Source: Myxococcales bacterium
GTDB lineage: Bacteria > Myxococcota_A > Polyangia > Polyangiales > JADJMO01
Assembly (NCBI GenBank): GCA_016709545.1
Contig: JADJMO010000013.1
Span: forward strand, 186,001 to 250,000
Direction: 5' to 3'
Length of the DNA: 64,000 bases
Shown piece by piece: positions 34,807 through 47,606 of the stretch (the first letter of the stretch is position 1; every line of letters begins with the position of its first letter). The notes below the pieces were generated by a model. It worked only from the letters and a program-made list of their open reading frames with translations. It was not told where the DNA came from and did no database searches. A program made the translations under genes and the position numbers.

Positions 34807-36951
34807 TCATTCCGCTGCGGCGGGTGCCGAGCTCTTGGTGACCGCGGCCGGCAACAGGATCGTGAACGTCGTCCCGACCCCCGGAGCGCTGTTGACCTCG
34901 ATGGTGCCGCCGGCGTTCTGCACGATGCGCTGGCTGATCGCGAGGCCGAGCCCCGTCCCCGCGGCCTTGGTCGTGAAGAACGGCACGAACAGGTTCTTGA
35001 GGATGTTGCTGGCGATGCCGGGGCCCGTGTCGGCGACGCGCACCTCGACGAGCCCGTGCTCGGCGTTCGCCGCCCACGTGGCGCGCGCGACGGGGCGGAA
35101 CGAGGTGACCACGCTGACGCGTCCGCGCCCCCCCATGGCCTGCACCGCGTTGCTGACGAGGTTCATCAGCACCTGGCGCAGCTGCTCGGGGTCGATGCGC
35201 GCCGGCGGCAGGTCTTCGGCGAGGGCCACGGTGACGTCGGTGTCCTCGTAGGTCGGCGAGAGGATCTGCATCGTGCGCCGCACGGCGCCGTTCACGTCCA
35301 TCGGCTCGACCTCCGGGGAGCGCTGCCGCGCGTAGTCGAGGATCGAGCTCACCACGCGGTCGAGGCGATCGACCTCCTCGAGGATGATCCCGACGAACTC
35401 CGGGTCCGCGCCCGAGGCCTCGCCCTCGTTGTTCTCGAGGAGCTGCGCCGCGCCCTTGATCGCGCCGAGCGGGTTCTTGATCTCGTGGGCGATGCCGGCC
35501 GCCATGGCGCCGAGGGCTGCGAGGCGGTCGCGCTCCTTGACGCGCGCGTACGCGCGGCTGTTCTCGACCACCATGGCGAGCTGCGCCGCGAGGCGCTCGA
35601 ACAGCTGCTGCTCCTCGGGGGAGAACGCATCGCGCACGCGATCGTCCTGCACGACGAGGATCCCGACGAGCTCGCCGTCGTCGGCGCGGATCGGGGAGGC
35701 GAGGCCGGCGCCGAGGTCGCCGAGTCGGCCGTGCAGCTCGCGCGCGCTCGCGGCGACCGTGGAGTCGTCGGCGTCGAGGGCGTCCGAGAGTTCGCGCTCC
35801 ACCTCCTCGAGGGAGAACGCGCCGCGTCCGAGCCGATCGAGCAGCACGCGGTTCTCGGGCTCCTCGAGGCGGAGCGCGCGTCCCGCCGCACCGATCTGGC
35901 CCTCGAGCAGGAGCGCCTCGCCCCCGGCCTCGGCGGTGGGGTTGCGCAGGTAGATCGCCGCCGACGTGACGCGCCGGGACTGCTCGAGACCGGCGAGCAC
36001 GATCTCGACCATCTCGCGGGTGTCGAGCACGTGGGCGAGGCGCCGCCGCAGGTCGTTGACCGCCCGCTCGAGGTCGTGCCGCTCCCGGAAGAACAGCTGG
36101 TGCGTTCGCTCCTCGACGAGCGCCTGCAGCGGGTTGAACAGGATGAGCACCGCGATCGAGGCGAGCACGGCGTTGAGGTACATCGTGTTGAAGCGACCGA
36201 CGACCGTGACGAACACCCAGAAGATCGCCGCGATGCAGAACGAGAGCGCCGTCGCCACGAGCAGGCGCCCGACGAGGTCGTAGAGGTCGAGGAGCCGCGC
36301 GCTCTGGAGCGACTGCGCGAGGGCGAACAAGAACACGATCGAGAGCACCGCGCCGACGGGCGGCAGGCGCGCGCCGACCCACCAGAGGAAGTCGGCCAGC
36401 GAGAAGGTGGCGGCGAACGCGCCGACGACGACCAGGAACCGCACGCGCGCGCGGACGGCGCGGCTGTCGGAGGCGCGGCCCGCGGCGTCGAGGCCGAGCA
36501 GCGCGGCGCCGGTCAGGCCGGCCACGTAGACGAACAGGAGCGCGCGCACCCACTCGTGCCGGTGGTAGGGCGAGAGCACGAGCGCGGTCATCGGGATCGC
36601 GAGGAGGGTCGCGATGCGCACGAGCGGGTGAGGCGGCGCGTCGCGCGCGGTGGGCGGGGGAAGACTCCCGGACTCGGTCACGAGGACGACCGGACGTCGC
36701 GGCACGATCGAGAGGAACAGGCGCACCGCGAGCTGGGGCATCAGCACCGCGAGCAACCCGGTGGCGCGCTCCCACGCCATCGACTTGGAGAAGCCGAACA
36801 GCGCCTGGGTCAGGTACCAGAGGCCGACGTCGACGGTGAAGGCCGCGAACAGCAGGTGCACCTGCCGAACGCGTCCACGCAGCAGCACGCTGGCCGCGAT
36901 GGCGAGCGCGAGCGCCGCGCAGAACAGCGCTGTCCGCGTTCTCAGATCCAC
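34807..36951 (-). CDS. Membrane sensor histidine kinase with 7-9 helices and a GAF domain
   Basis: The 714-residue kinase has about eight membrane helices in residues 5-290. A linker and a GAF-like domain (about 310-465, AAIYLRNPTAEAGGEALLL, GLASPIRADDGELVGILVV) follow. HisKA has H489 in AAGIAHEIKNPLGAIKGAAQ, and the HATPase has GPGIASNILKNLFVPFFTTK and GTGLGLAISQRI. The layout recalls PrsK-type kinases, which often work with a sigma-54 activator. Here one lies upstream, beyond a small lipoprotein gene. That pairing is inference. Confidence 0.85.
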   Translation of the reverse strand: MDLRTRTALFCAALALAIAASVLLRGRVRQVHLLFAAFTVDVGLWYLTQALFGFSKSMAWERATGLLAVLMPQLAVRLFLSIVPRRPVVLVTESGSLPPPTARDAPPHPLVRIATLLAIPMTALVLSPYHRHEWVRALLFVYVAGLTGAALLGLDAAGRASDSRAVRARVRFLVVVGAFAATFSLADFLWWVGARLPPVGAVLSIVFLFALAQSLQSARLLDLYDLVGRLLVATALSFCIAAIFWVFVTVVGRFNTMYLNAVLASIAVLILFNPLQALVEERTHQLFFRERHDLERAVNDLRRRLAHVLDTREMVEIVLAGLEQSRRVTSAAIYLRNPTAEAGGEALLLEGQIGAAGRALRLEEPENRVLLDRLGRGAFSLEEVERELSDALDADDSTVAASARELHGRLGDLGAGLASPIRADDGELVGILVVQDDRVRDAFSPEEQQLFERLAAQLAMVVENSRAYARVKERDRLAALGAMAAGIAHEIKNPLGAIKGAAQLLENNEGEASGADPEFVGIILEEVDRLDRVVSSILDYARQRSPEVEPMDVNGAVRRTMQILSPTYEDTDVTVALAEDLPPARIDPEQLRQVLMNLVSNAVQAMGGRGRVSVVTSFRPVARATWAANAEHGLVEVRVADTGPGIASNILKNLFVPFFTTKAAGTGLGLAISQRIVQNAGGTIEVNSAPGVGTTFTILLPAAVTKSSAPAAAE

Positions 36952-36978
36952 GGCGGCGGCCTGGAGACTCCGCGCTGA

Positions 36979-37448
36979 CTACTTGGTCGGCGCGCTCTTG
37001 CTCGTGCCGGCGCCCTCGACCTCGGGGGCGTCGGTGCCGGGCGTGCCACCGGTGCCGTTGCCCTTGCCCTCAGTGTCTTCGGACTTGCTCTCGGGCGGTG
37101 GGGTCCACGGGTTCGGGCGCGGGCCCTCGTCACTCCCGCCCTGCCCGACGCCACCACCGTTGGTGCTGACGGGCGCGGAGAGGACCACGACCGGCCGCTT
37201 GTCGGGCTCGATGGGCGCCACGAGGGTGGGCACCTGCGCCAGCTGCGGCTTCGCATGCACGACCGTGTCGGTGTTGGCGACGACTGCCTGCTGCTGGTGC
37301 CCGAGCGACGGCCCCGAGCCCCCAGCAGGATCGGAGGGATCGCTCGCGTCGATGGCGCAGCCCGCTGCAGACCCGAGCAGGCCTGAGGCGACAAGGAGCA
37401 GAGCGAGCAGGGACTGCTGGGCAGCGATGGAGTGACGCGATGCGGAGT

Positions 37449-37452
<4 letters not shown>
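36979..37452 (-). CDS. Small Pro/Gly-rich lipoprotein
   Basis: The 157-residue protein has a signal (QQSLLALLLVASGLLGSAAGC) with a lipobox. It is otherwise low in complexity: SDPSDPAGGSG, then VVAPIEPDKRPVVVLSA, then a Gly/Pro/Glu-rich tail. I see no fold or motif. The ATG overlaps the stop of the sigma-54 activator gene by 4 bases, so both are probably translated together. A role as envelope sensor or reporter for the neighbouring kinase is possible but unsupported. Confidence 0.65.
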
Positions 37453-41000
<3,548 letters not shown>

Positions 41001-41083
41001 ACGGCTTGCCAGCCTAGCACCGGCGGTTCTAGGCGGCGATCCGGCGGCAGCCTCCGGAACCGTTCGCCCGCTGCAGGTTCGGT

Positions 41084-41980
41084 CTAGCCCTCGACGCGGT
41101 TGCGCCCGCCGCGCTTGGCCGCGTACAGCTGCTCGTCGGCGCGCTTGATCAAGCTGACGCCGTCCTTGTCGCTCTCGACCAGCATGGCGATGCCGAGGCT
41201 GATCGTGCAGCTGATGTTCTCGTTCTGGAAGATGAACGGCTTCTCGGCGACGCGCTTGCGGCAGTCCTCGGCGAGGGTGCGCGCGCCGTCGATCGGGGTC
41301 TCGGGGGCGACGATGCAGAACTCCTCGCCGCCGTAGCGGGCGAAGGTCTCCTCGCCGCGCAGCCGCGAGCGCACGACGCGGGCGACCTCCTTGAGGACGT
41401 GGTCGCCGGCGAGGTGTCCGTGGGTGTCGTTCACCTTCTTGAAGTGATCGATGTCGAACATGATGCACGCGAGGTCGCGGCCGTAGCGGCGGGCCCGGGT
41501 GATCTCCTTCTCGAGGGCCTCGAACAGGTGCCGCTTGTTGTGGGCGCCGGTGAGGCCGTCGATGATGGTGATGCGGTAGATCTCCTCGTGGTAGAGCGAC
41601 TCGACGTCGGTGCCCGAGAGGTACTTGAAGATCGTGGGGCCGACCTTGATGCGGTCGCCGCTGTGCAGGCGCGTGGGCGCGCTGATCTGGTCGTCGTTGA
41701 CGTAGGTGCCGTTGGTGGAGCCGTCGTCGACCGCGAACCACCCGTTGGAGCCGCGCTCCATGTGGCAGTGCTTGCGGGACACCGAGTCGCTGTCGAGCAC
41801 GATGGAGTTGTCGTGGCCGCGGCCCACGGTGGTGGGCGACGCCTCGAGCACGTAGCGCTTGCCGAGCTGGGCCGGGTCCTTGGCGTAGATCGTGACGAGG
41901 CAGTCCCCCCGCCCGGCGATGTTGCCCTGGTTCGGACTGAGGATCGACGTGACGCGGGTTTTCTCCTCGCCGTCGCTCAC
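41084..41980 (-). CDS. FHA-GGDEF protein, probable diguanylate cyclase
   Basis: The 298-residue protein has an N-terminal FHA domain (residues 45-125: GRGHDNSIVLDSDSVSRKHCHM, STNGTYV). A GGDEF domain (about 135-295) follows, with DIDHFKKVNDTHGHLAGD and the active GGEEF motif. It should make cyclic di-GMP, with the FHA domain linking it to phosphothreonine signalling. At the inhibitory site the usual RxxD reads RGEE, so product feedback may be weak. It lies 83 bases upstream of the sigma-54 activator gene on the same strand. Confidence 0.9.
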   Translation of the reverse strand: MSDGEEKTRVTSILSPNQGNIAGRGDCLVTIYAKDPAQLGKRYVLEASPTTVGRGHDNSIVLDSDSVSRKHCHMERGSNGWFAVDDGSTNGTYVNDDQISAPTRLHSGDRIKVGPTIFKYLSGTDVESLYHEEIYRITIIDGLTGAHNKRHLFEALEKEITRARRYGRDLACIMFDIDHFKKVNDTHGHLAGDHVLKEVARVVRSRLRGEETFARYGGEEFCIVAPETPIDGARTLAEDCRKRVAEKPFIFQNENISCTISLGIAMLVESDKDGVSLIKRADEQLYAAKRGGRNRVEG

Positions 41981-42108
41981 GCGTTGCCTCCAGCCGCCTC
42001 GTCACGCCCCGACATCGAACTCGAACGAGCCTACGAGGCCGGGCCAAAGGGCGTCAACGTCCGTCGACCGCTCACCACCGCCGAAAGTCGTGGATCGTCG
42101 GCTGGCCA

Positions 42109-42514
42109 CTAGCGAGAAGACGAGCGCAGGGTGTAGGTGGCCGACGCCTTCGTGCCTTTCATCACCAGCAGCCCCTCGTCCTTGAGGCGGCGGAGCACGG
42201 TGGCGACGCGCACGGCTTCGTCGGCGGAGATCCCCGCTTCTTCGAGGATCTGGGCGCGCTTGCGGGGTGCACCATCGGCCAGCGCGGCGAGCAACTTGTC
42301 GCGGAGCTCGACCATGTGTGCGCCCGGAGCCCGCGCGCGACGACCTTCCGCCTTCTTGGCCGGTCGCTTCGCGGGCTTGCCGCGGCGCCCCTCGGCTCCC
42401 TTGTCTGGGGGGCGCAGCGTCGCCCATCAGCTCCTCGAGTTTCTTCGCGACGAGCACCGCGAACTCGTCGCGGAGCTCGAACATCGCCTGCTCGATGAGC
42501 TTGCGGAAGTTCAT
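42109..42514 (-). CDS. Small winged-helix DNA-binding protein, split by a C6 run
   Basis: The N-terminal 35 residues (MNFRKLIEQAMFELRDEFAV) are helical. A Lys/Arg-rich linker (KPAKRPAKKAEGRR) and a winged-helix domain (LLAALADGAPRKRAQILEEA, VLRRLKDEGLLVMKG) continue one frame over. The frame changes at a run of six C (plus-strand GGGGGG at 42407-42412); one C fewer joins GDAAPP to DKGAEG, giving 134 residues. The basic linker resembles DNA-compacting tails. It may regulate the divergent selenoprotein gene, whose ATG is 24 bases away; this is inference from position. Confidence 0.65.
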
Positions 42515-42538
42515 GGAACGTGCACCGTATCAGACACC

Positions 42539-42766
42539 ATGACCATCGTGATCACCTACTGCGTCGTCTGAAACTACCTGCCCCGGGCGACCAGTCTGGC
42601 CGCCGAAATCAAGCAGAAGACCGGTATCGAGCCCACGCTGAAGAAGGGCGGCAACGGCGTGTTCGACGTGGTGGTCGACGGCCGCACCCTGTTCTCGAAG
42701 CACGCGGTCGGCCGATTCCCGACCCACGAGGAGGTCCTCGGTCCGCTGCTCGCTCGTCCGGGCTGA
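42539..42766 (+). CDS. SelW/Rdx-family selenoprotein with in-frame TGA (selenocysteine)
   Basis: Read with TGA 42569-42571 as selenocysteine, this frame gives a 75-residue protein. It has ITYCVVU (Cys8, Sec11) at the end of the first strand, as in SelW's CxxU. A helix (SLAAEIKQKTG) and then GVFDVVVDGRTLFSKHAVGRFP follow, with the family's GxFEVxVxGxxIFSK pattern and a closing EEVLGPLL helix. The protein is a thioredoxin-like redox factor. The frame downstream of the TGA is open and family-like, so it is not a normal stop. A SECIS-like hairpin follows. The organism must have SelA, SelB, SelC and SelD elsewhere. hemB follows after 19 bases. Confidence 0.85.
42584..42605 (+). promoter_or_regulatory. 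Bacterial SECIS-like hairpin
   Basis: Inside the selW-like frame, 42584-42592 can pair with 42598-42605, with one mismatch and a bulged G, around a loop AGTCT. The loop G is 23 bases after the TGA. The E. coli fdhF element has a GGUCU loop about 20 bases after its UGA, so distance and loop are similar. SelB would bind the loop to deliver Sec-tRNA. The fold was drawn by eye, not computed. Confidence 0.6.
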
Positions 42767-42785
42767 TGGTGGTAGACGCCCGTCC

Positions 42786-43757
42786 ATGAGCTTCCCCACG
42801 GAGAGGCCGCGGCGGCTCCGCCGGACCCCAGGCCTGCGCACGCTCGTCCGCGAGACCACGGTCGCGCCCTCGGATTTCATCCTCCCGCTGTTCGTCAGCG
42901 AGGCCATCACCGAGAAGCGGCCGATCGGCACCATGCCGGGCGTCTTCCAGATCACGGTCGCCGACGCGGTGGCCGAGGCCAGGGAGGCCGTCGCGCTCGG
43001 GCTCGGCGGCCTCATCCTGTTCGGCCTCCCCAAGGCCAAGGACGCGCGCGGCACCGCCGCCTACGACCCGAACGGCCCCGTGCCGAAGGCCGTCGCGGCG
43101 ATCAAGGACGCGGTCCCCGAGCTGGTGGTGATGACCGACGTGTGCGTCGACGAGTACACCGACCACGGCCACTGCGGCATCCTGACCGCCGAGGGCGAGG
43201 TCGACAACGACGCCACCCTCGAGGTGCTCGCACAGGCCGCGCTCTGCCACGCGCGCGCCGGCGCCGACGTCGTGGCGCCGAGCGACATGATGGACGGCCG
43301 CGTGGGCGCGATCCGCAAGGCGCTCGACGGCGAGGGCTTCACTGGCACGGCGATCCTCTCCTACGCGGTCAAGTACGCGAGCGCGTTCTACGGGCCGTTC
43401 CGCGAGGCCGCCGAGTGCGCGCCCAAGTTCGGCGACCGCGCCGGCTACCAGATGGATCCGGGCAATGCGCGCGAGGCCATGCGCGAGGCGCGCCTCGACG
43501 TCGAAGAGGGCGCCGACATGCTGATGGTCAAGCCGGGCCTGCCCTACCTCGACATCCTCCATCGCGTGCGCGAGGCGTTCGACCTGCCGCTCGGCGCGTA
43601 CAACGTGAGCGGCGAGTACGCGATGATCAAGGCCGCGGCGGCCGCCGGGATGATCGACGAGCCACGCGCCGTGCGCGAGCTGCTCCTCAGCCTGCGCCGC
43701 GCCGGCGCCGACTTCATCCTGACCTACCACGCCAAGGACGCGGTCAAGTGGATCTGA
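42786..43757 (+). CDS. hemB: Porphobilinogen synthase (delta-aminolevulinate dehydratase)
   Basis: The 323-residue enzyme condenses two 5-aminolevulinates in haem synthesis. It shows the substrate lysines in AILSYAVKYASAFYGPFR and in MLMVKPGLPYLDI. The metal site is DVCVDEYTDHGHCG. The middle of the three zinc cysteines is Asp, giving a C-D-C site as in some actinobacterial HemB proteins, intermediate between zinc and magnesium types. It starts at ATG 42786 and overlaps the next gene by 10 bases. Confidence 0.97.
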   Translation: MSFPTERPRRLRRTPGLRTLVRETTVAPSDFILPLFVSEAITEKRPIGTMPGVFQITVADAVAEAREAVALGLGGLILFGLPKAKDARGTAAYDPNGPVPKAVAAIKDAVPELVVMTDVCVDEYTDHGHCGILTAEGEVDNDATLEVLAQAALCHARAGADVVAPSDMMDGRVGAIRKALDGEGFTGTAILSYAVKYASAFYGPFREAAECAPKFGDRAGYQMDPGNAREAMREARLDVEEGADMLMVKPGLPYLDILHRVREAFDLPLGAYNVSGEYAMIKAAAAAGMIDEPRAVRELLLSLRRAGADFILTYHAKDAVKWI

Positions 43758-44236
43758 AGGCGCTCGTGGGCATCGCGTTCCTCGGCGCGCTCGCCACGGC
43801 GTTCGTCACGGCTCCGGCCTGCGTGCCGACGTGCACCGGCACGCCTTACACGCACGCGACCGGCACCACCTCGTTCGGCTCGTTCGGGGCGTACTACGAG
43901 TCGAGCCCGCCGTCGGGGCCGTTCATCTCGTTCAGCGGCCACAGCCAGCTCACCTTCCCGCACAAGTTCGGGAGCAGATACAAGATCCGCCACGTCGACG
44001 TGCGGCTGGCCTTCACCACCGACCCGGAGGCGACCACCGGCGGTGGCTGGACGTTCGCCGCCGGCAACCAGGCGGTCGTCGTCCGGCAGACCGCCGACGA
44101 GATCGTCGTCTTCAACGATCAGTGCACGGACTACTATATCCGCGTCTCCGTCGACGCCGTCGAGGACCTCGGCGACGGCGGGGCCGACGCGGCGGACGCG
44201 GCCGACGCGGCGAGCGACGCGGCCGACGCCGACTGA
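43748..44236 (+). CDS. Small secreted protein of unknown function
   Basis: The 162-residue protein starts at GTG 43748, inside the end of hemB, with AAGGA 9 bases upstream. It has a signal-like N-terminus (LVGIAFLGALATAFVTAPAC). A beta-rich domain (RYKIRHVDVRLAFTTD, WTFAAGNQAVVVRQTADEIVVF) follows, ending in an Ala/Asp repeat (DAADAADAASDAADAD). Acidic tails of this type also occur in neighbouring surface proteins. No known family. Confidence 0.65.
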   Translation: MDLKALVGIAFLGALATAFVTAPACVPTCTGTPYTHATGTTSFGSFGAYYESSPPSGPFISFSGHSQLTFPHKFGSRYKIRHVDVRLAFTTDPEATTGGGWTFAAGNQAVVVRQTADEIVVFNDQCTDYYIRVSVDAVEDLGDGGADAADAADAASDAADAD

Positions 44237-44245
44237 TCCTGACGC

Positions 44246-45444
44246 CTACCAGCCGAGGCGCGCCTTGAGGGCGACCACGAGCTTGTCGGCCATCTTCTTC
44301 TGGGTCTTCACGTTGGGGTGGTAGTCGCAGCCGCCGCCGTCGGCGCCGAGATCCTGCACGCCGAGCTCGACGCGGCTGACCTTGGCGTCGCCGAGGCCGG
44401 TGATGACCGCGTCGAGGTGCGCGCGCGCCTTGCCGAGGTCGGGGTCGGTCAGCATCGACCCGAGGGCGAGGAAGATCTCGGCCTTCGGGTAGCGCGCGCG
44501 GATGTCCTTCACGAGGCCGGTCATCGCGGTCTCGTACGGCTTGCCCGGGTCACCCTTGGCGAAGTCGTTGGTGCCGAGGTTCACGATCACCGCGTCGGGC
44601 GTGTACGAGAAGCCCCACGGCGAAGGGTCGGTGCCGAGCGTGCGGGTCCAGAGCGTGGGCATCTGCTCGGCCGTCTTGCCGCCGTTGTCGCGGTAGGCGC
44701 CGATCCCGACCAGCTGATCATCACCGCCTCTGCGTTCAGCGCGCGCGCGGCGATCGAGCCGTACGCGTCGTAGGCGCTCTCGGTGTCGGCGCTGAACGAG
44801 CACGAGACGGAGGCGCCGAGCACGCCGTAGCCGCAGGTGATCGAGTCGCCGATCACCTCGATGAGCCGCGTGCGGGCGGCGGTGGGGACCAGTGGCTTGC
44901 CCGAGGCCGGCACGAAGCCGAGGAAGTCGACCGGGTAGTAGAAGGCCTCCGTGCGCTTGACGAGCAAGAGGTCGTGCTCGGCGTCGGCCAGGCCCTTGGC
45001 GAGCGAGTGGGTGACGGTGCCGCCCGCGTGCTTGATGACCGCCGTCGGGGCGCCGTCGATCTCGACCTGGAACTGGTTCGCGCTGCCGGCGAGCTTCACG
45101 TCGATGCCGGTGCCGACGAAGCGGGTGCGCAGGGCGGAGCCCGACCAGTCGAACCGCGCGCGGGTGGCGTTCTTGTCGAAGCGGCCGATGTAGTGGATGT
45201 CGGCCTTGGGCCCGACCGGCGCGTCGACGCCGGTATCCGCCTTCGGGGTGCCGGTGTCGGTGGGCGCTCCCGTGTCGGAAGGGGTGCCGGTGTCGGTCGC
45301 GTCGGCGCCCGCCTCGGTCGGCGTGCCCGTGTCCATCGCGTCGTCGCCGCCGACGTCGCCGGCGTCGGGATCTTCGCCCGTGGCGGGGTCGCTCGAGCAG
45401 CCGAGCAGGAGGGCGAGAATCGGGAGGCTGTACCATGCGCGCAT
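44246..45444 (-). CDS. SGNH/GDSL lipoprotein esterase (CE2-like), split by a one-base frame change
   Basis: The lipoprotein signal (MRAWYSLPILALLLGC) and a DTGTP linker lead into a beta-sandwich domain (IHYIGRFDKNATRARFDWSG). An SGNH hydrolase follows, with EVIGDSITCGYG, VNLGTNDF and CDYHPN supplying Ser, Asn and the Asp/His pair. This is the arrangement of CE2 acetyl-xylan esterases. The frame changes at a GGG run (plus-strand CCC 44705-44707); one G more joins ISWSG to IGAYRDNGG and gives 399 residues. GAGGAG precedes ATG 45444. The GH9 cellulase gene ends 11 bases upstream, so they form one operon. Confidence 0.82.
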
Positions 45445-45455
45445 CGTCGGGCTCC

Positions 45456-47516
45456 TCATTTCACGTACTTCGACAGCAAGCGGACCCACTTGGCCTGGTA
45501 GCCATCGGAGGGCTCGGAGATCTCCCAGGAGTTGAGCGGCCACTGGTCGTTGAAGTCCTTGTAGGCCTTCTGATCGGGCTGGCCGGCCGGCGGCGAGGGG
45601 ACCGACGGCCCGCACGAGAAGCCGCTGCAGCCGCCCGGACAGCAGCCGTCCCACTTGTACGACGGGTTCGGCCCGCCGACGAGGTAGCCGGGAGGCGGCG
45701 GATACTTGGAGACACCCACCGCATCCCAGTCGGAGCCCTTGGCGAACCACGAGTGATAGAACCGGGTGATCGATTTGTTCGCCCCGTAGTCTCCCATGTT
45801 GGAGAGGTAAACGAGCTGCAGCGGATTGACCCCGTGCACGTAGTGGACGTAGCGCTCGGCGGCCCGCGTGACGTCGGCGGTGACGGTCGTGTCCACGCCG
45901 TAGGCGACCGCGTCCCAGAGCAGGTTGCCCTGGGCCGATTTCACCTGGTTGCTGCCCCAGGTGTAGACGTAGAGGTAGGCCATGAACGGGTCGGGCGCCG
46001 CGGTGAGCGCCCCGAGGTTGTGGGCGCTCCCGAGGCCCGACTTGTAACGGGTCTTGATGTCCGTGACGACCGTGCCGGTGGCGCCGGTGGCCCTGGCGTA
46101 CTCGAGCAGGCTCTCCGAGTTCTCGGTGTCGAAACAATCGACGTAGCTCGAGGCGGTGAACTGCACGGACTTGTAGTTGGCGTCGACGAACGTGCGGTAC
46201 TTGGCGTCGCCGGTCGCGGCGAAGAGCAGCGCCGCGGCCTGCAGCTTCTTGAGCTTGCGACCGTTGTCGTCCACCTCCTGCTCGCCCGCGCCGATCTTGC
46301 CGGCGTTGGCGAAGCTGGTGCTCGGGTGCGCCTCGGCCCAGTCCCAGGCCTTCTGCGCGCGCGTGAGGAGGTCGCTCGCGAAGCCGGGGTAGGCCGCCGC
46401 GGCGCCCGCGGCCGTCTTGTAGACCATCGACGCGTACGCGAAGGCGGCGGCCGTGGTGAGGCTCGCCGAGGTCGTCGCCGGGCCGTACTTGCAGGGGCCG
46501 GTGGCGAGCGAGGGGCGGGTGTCCTTGCTGCCACCGAACGCCGGGTCCTTGGTGCCGTCCTGGCCGACGATGCTGAGCACCGAGCCGTCGGCGTTCTGCA
46601 TGCGCACGAGCCAGTCGAGCTCCCACTTGGTCTCGTCGAGCACGTCGGCCACGCCGTTGCCCGACTCGGGGAGGTTGTAGTCGTCGAAGAACGCGCCCGG
46701 GTTCTCGGTGTAGGCGCGCAGCAGCTCGAGCGCGTCGCTCGCGGCCCAGTTGGTGTACTTGTTCTGGTCGCCAGCGTCGTACCAGCCGCCGTGCAGGTCC
46801 TTCTTCGCGGAGCCGTCGGTGTAGAGCCCGCACGAGGGCCCCTGCCCCGCGCCCATGTGCGCGGCCCCGTCGGCCCAGGCCGCGCCCGCGTACTTGGCGT
46901 CCTTCGCGATGCCGTCGCGCTGGTGATAGAACATGCGCACCGACTGGCGGAGCACCTCGCGGTACACGTCGTCGCCCACGCGGAACACGTCCGAGCGGAC
47001 GTTGGCGGTCGTGTCGAGGACGAAGTAGTCGCCCGGCGTGGCGAGGGCGCTGAAGTCGAACCACCACGCCTGGTCGCCCGAGGAGGCGTCGGTGGCGCCG
47101 CTGTTCCAGGCCTTGGCAGTGCCCTCGAGCACGGTCTTGCTGGTGTGCGCGTCGACGACCGCGTACTTCGCGCCGGGGGTGTACGCGGTGCCGACGTCGA
47201 AGCCCTTCTTGGGCGAGCGCAGCACCGCGATCTTCTCGGCGCTCGGGCGGTAGCCGAACTGATCGACGACGATGAACGGCGAGAGCGGCTGCGTCGCGAC
47301 GATGGGGCCGGTGTCGACGCTCGTGTCGGGCCCCGCGTCCGGCAGCGGCGTGACCTCGCCCGTGCCCGTGTCGACGAAGCCGTCCGGGCTCGTCTCCGCC
47401 GTCGCGTCGGGGGCGGTCTCGTCGACGCTCGCGTCGTCCACGGGGGTGGCGGAGTCTTCGGAGCTGCAGGCGGCGAGCCCGAGGGCGAGGGCGACGAGGG
47501 AGGGGAGATGACGCAT
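45456..47516 (-). CDS. GH9-family glycoside hydrolase (cellulase-type) lipoprotein
   Basis: The 686-residue protein has a lipoprotein signal (LALGLAAC), a D/T-rich linker and an N-terminal Ig-like CelD domain (FIVVDQFGYRPSAEKIAVLR). A GH9 (alpha/alpha)6 domain follows, with HGGWYDAGDQNKYTNW supplying the catalytic Asp pair. The C-terminal NSWEISEPSDGYQAKW probably carries the catalytic Glu, as the family's NEVAIDW motif does. Cys pairs near CCPGGCSGFSCGP are extra. It should hydrolyse beta-1,4-glucan at the cell surface. With the esterase downstream this suggests use of plant polysaccharide. Confidence 0.9.
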   Translation of the reverse strand: MRHLPSLVALALGLAACSSEDSATPVDDASVDETAPDATAETSPDGFVDTGTGEVTPLPDAGPDTSVDTGPIVATQPLSPFIVVDQFGYRPSAEKIAVLRSPKKGFDVGTAYTPGAKYAVVDAHTSKTVLEGTAKAWNSGATDASSGDQAWWFDFSALATPGDYFVLDTTANVRSDVFRVGDDVYREVLRQSVRMFYHQRDGIAKDAKYAGAAWADGAAHMGAGQGPSCGLYTDGSAKKDLHGGWYDAGDQNKYTNWAASDALELLRAYTENPGAFFDDYNLPESGNGVADVLDETKWELDWLVRMQNADGSVLSIVGQDGTKDPAFGGSKDTRPSLATGPCKYGPATTSASLTTAAAFAYASMVYKTAAGAAAAYPGFASDLLTRAQKAWDWAEAHPSTSFANAGKIGAGEQEVDDNGRKLKKLQAAALLFAATGDAKYRTFVDANYKSVQFTASSYVDCFDTENSESLLEYARATGATGTVVTDIKTRYKSGLGSAHNLGALTAAPDPFMAYLYVYTWGSNQVKSAQGNLLWDAVAYGVDTTVTADVTRAAERYVHYVHGVNPLQLVYLSNMGDYGANKSITRFYHSWFAKGSDWDAVGVSKYPPPPGYLVGGPNPSYKWDGCCPGGCSGFSCGPSVPSPPAGQPDQKAYKDFNDQWPLNSWEISEPSDGYQAKWVRLLSKYVK

Positions 47517-47606
47517 GCCGGCACGAGCCTAGCAACGGAACCGGCCCGATTCCCGCTAGATCGACGGCTCTTGACCCGATCCGCCTCCGGGCGCCACCTA
47601 TACACC

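Noticed and set aside
42520..42789. Alternative +1 frame over the selenoprotein gene
   Set aside because: It gives an Arg/His-rich sequence with no family, while the TGA-containing frame gives SelW features.
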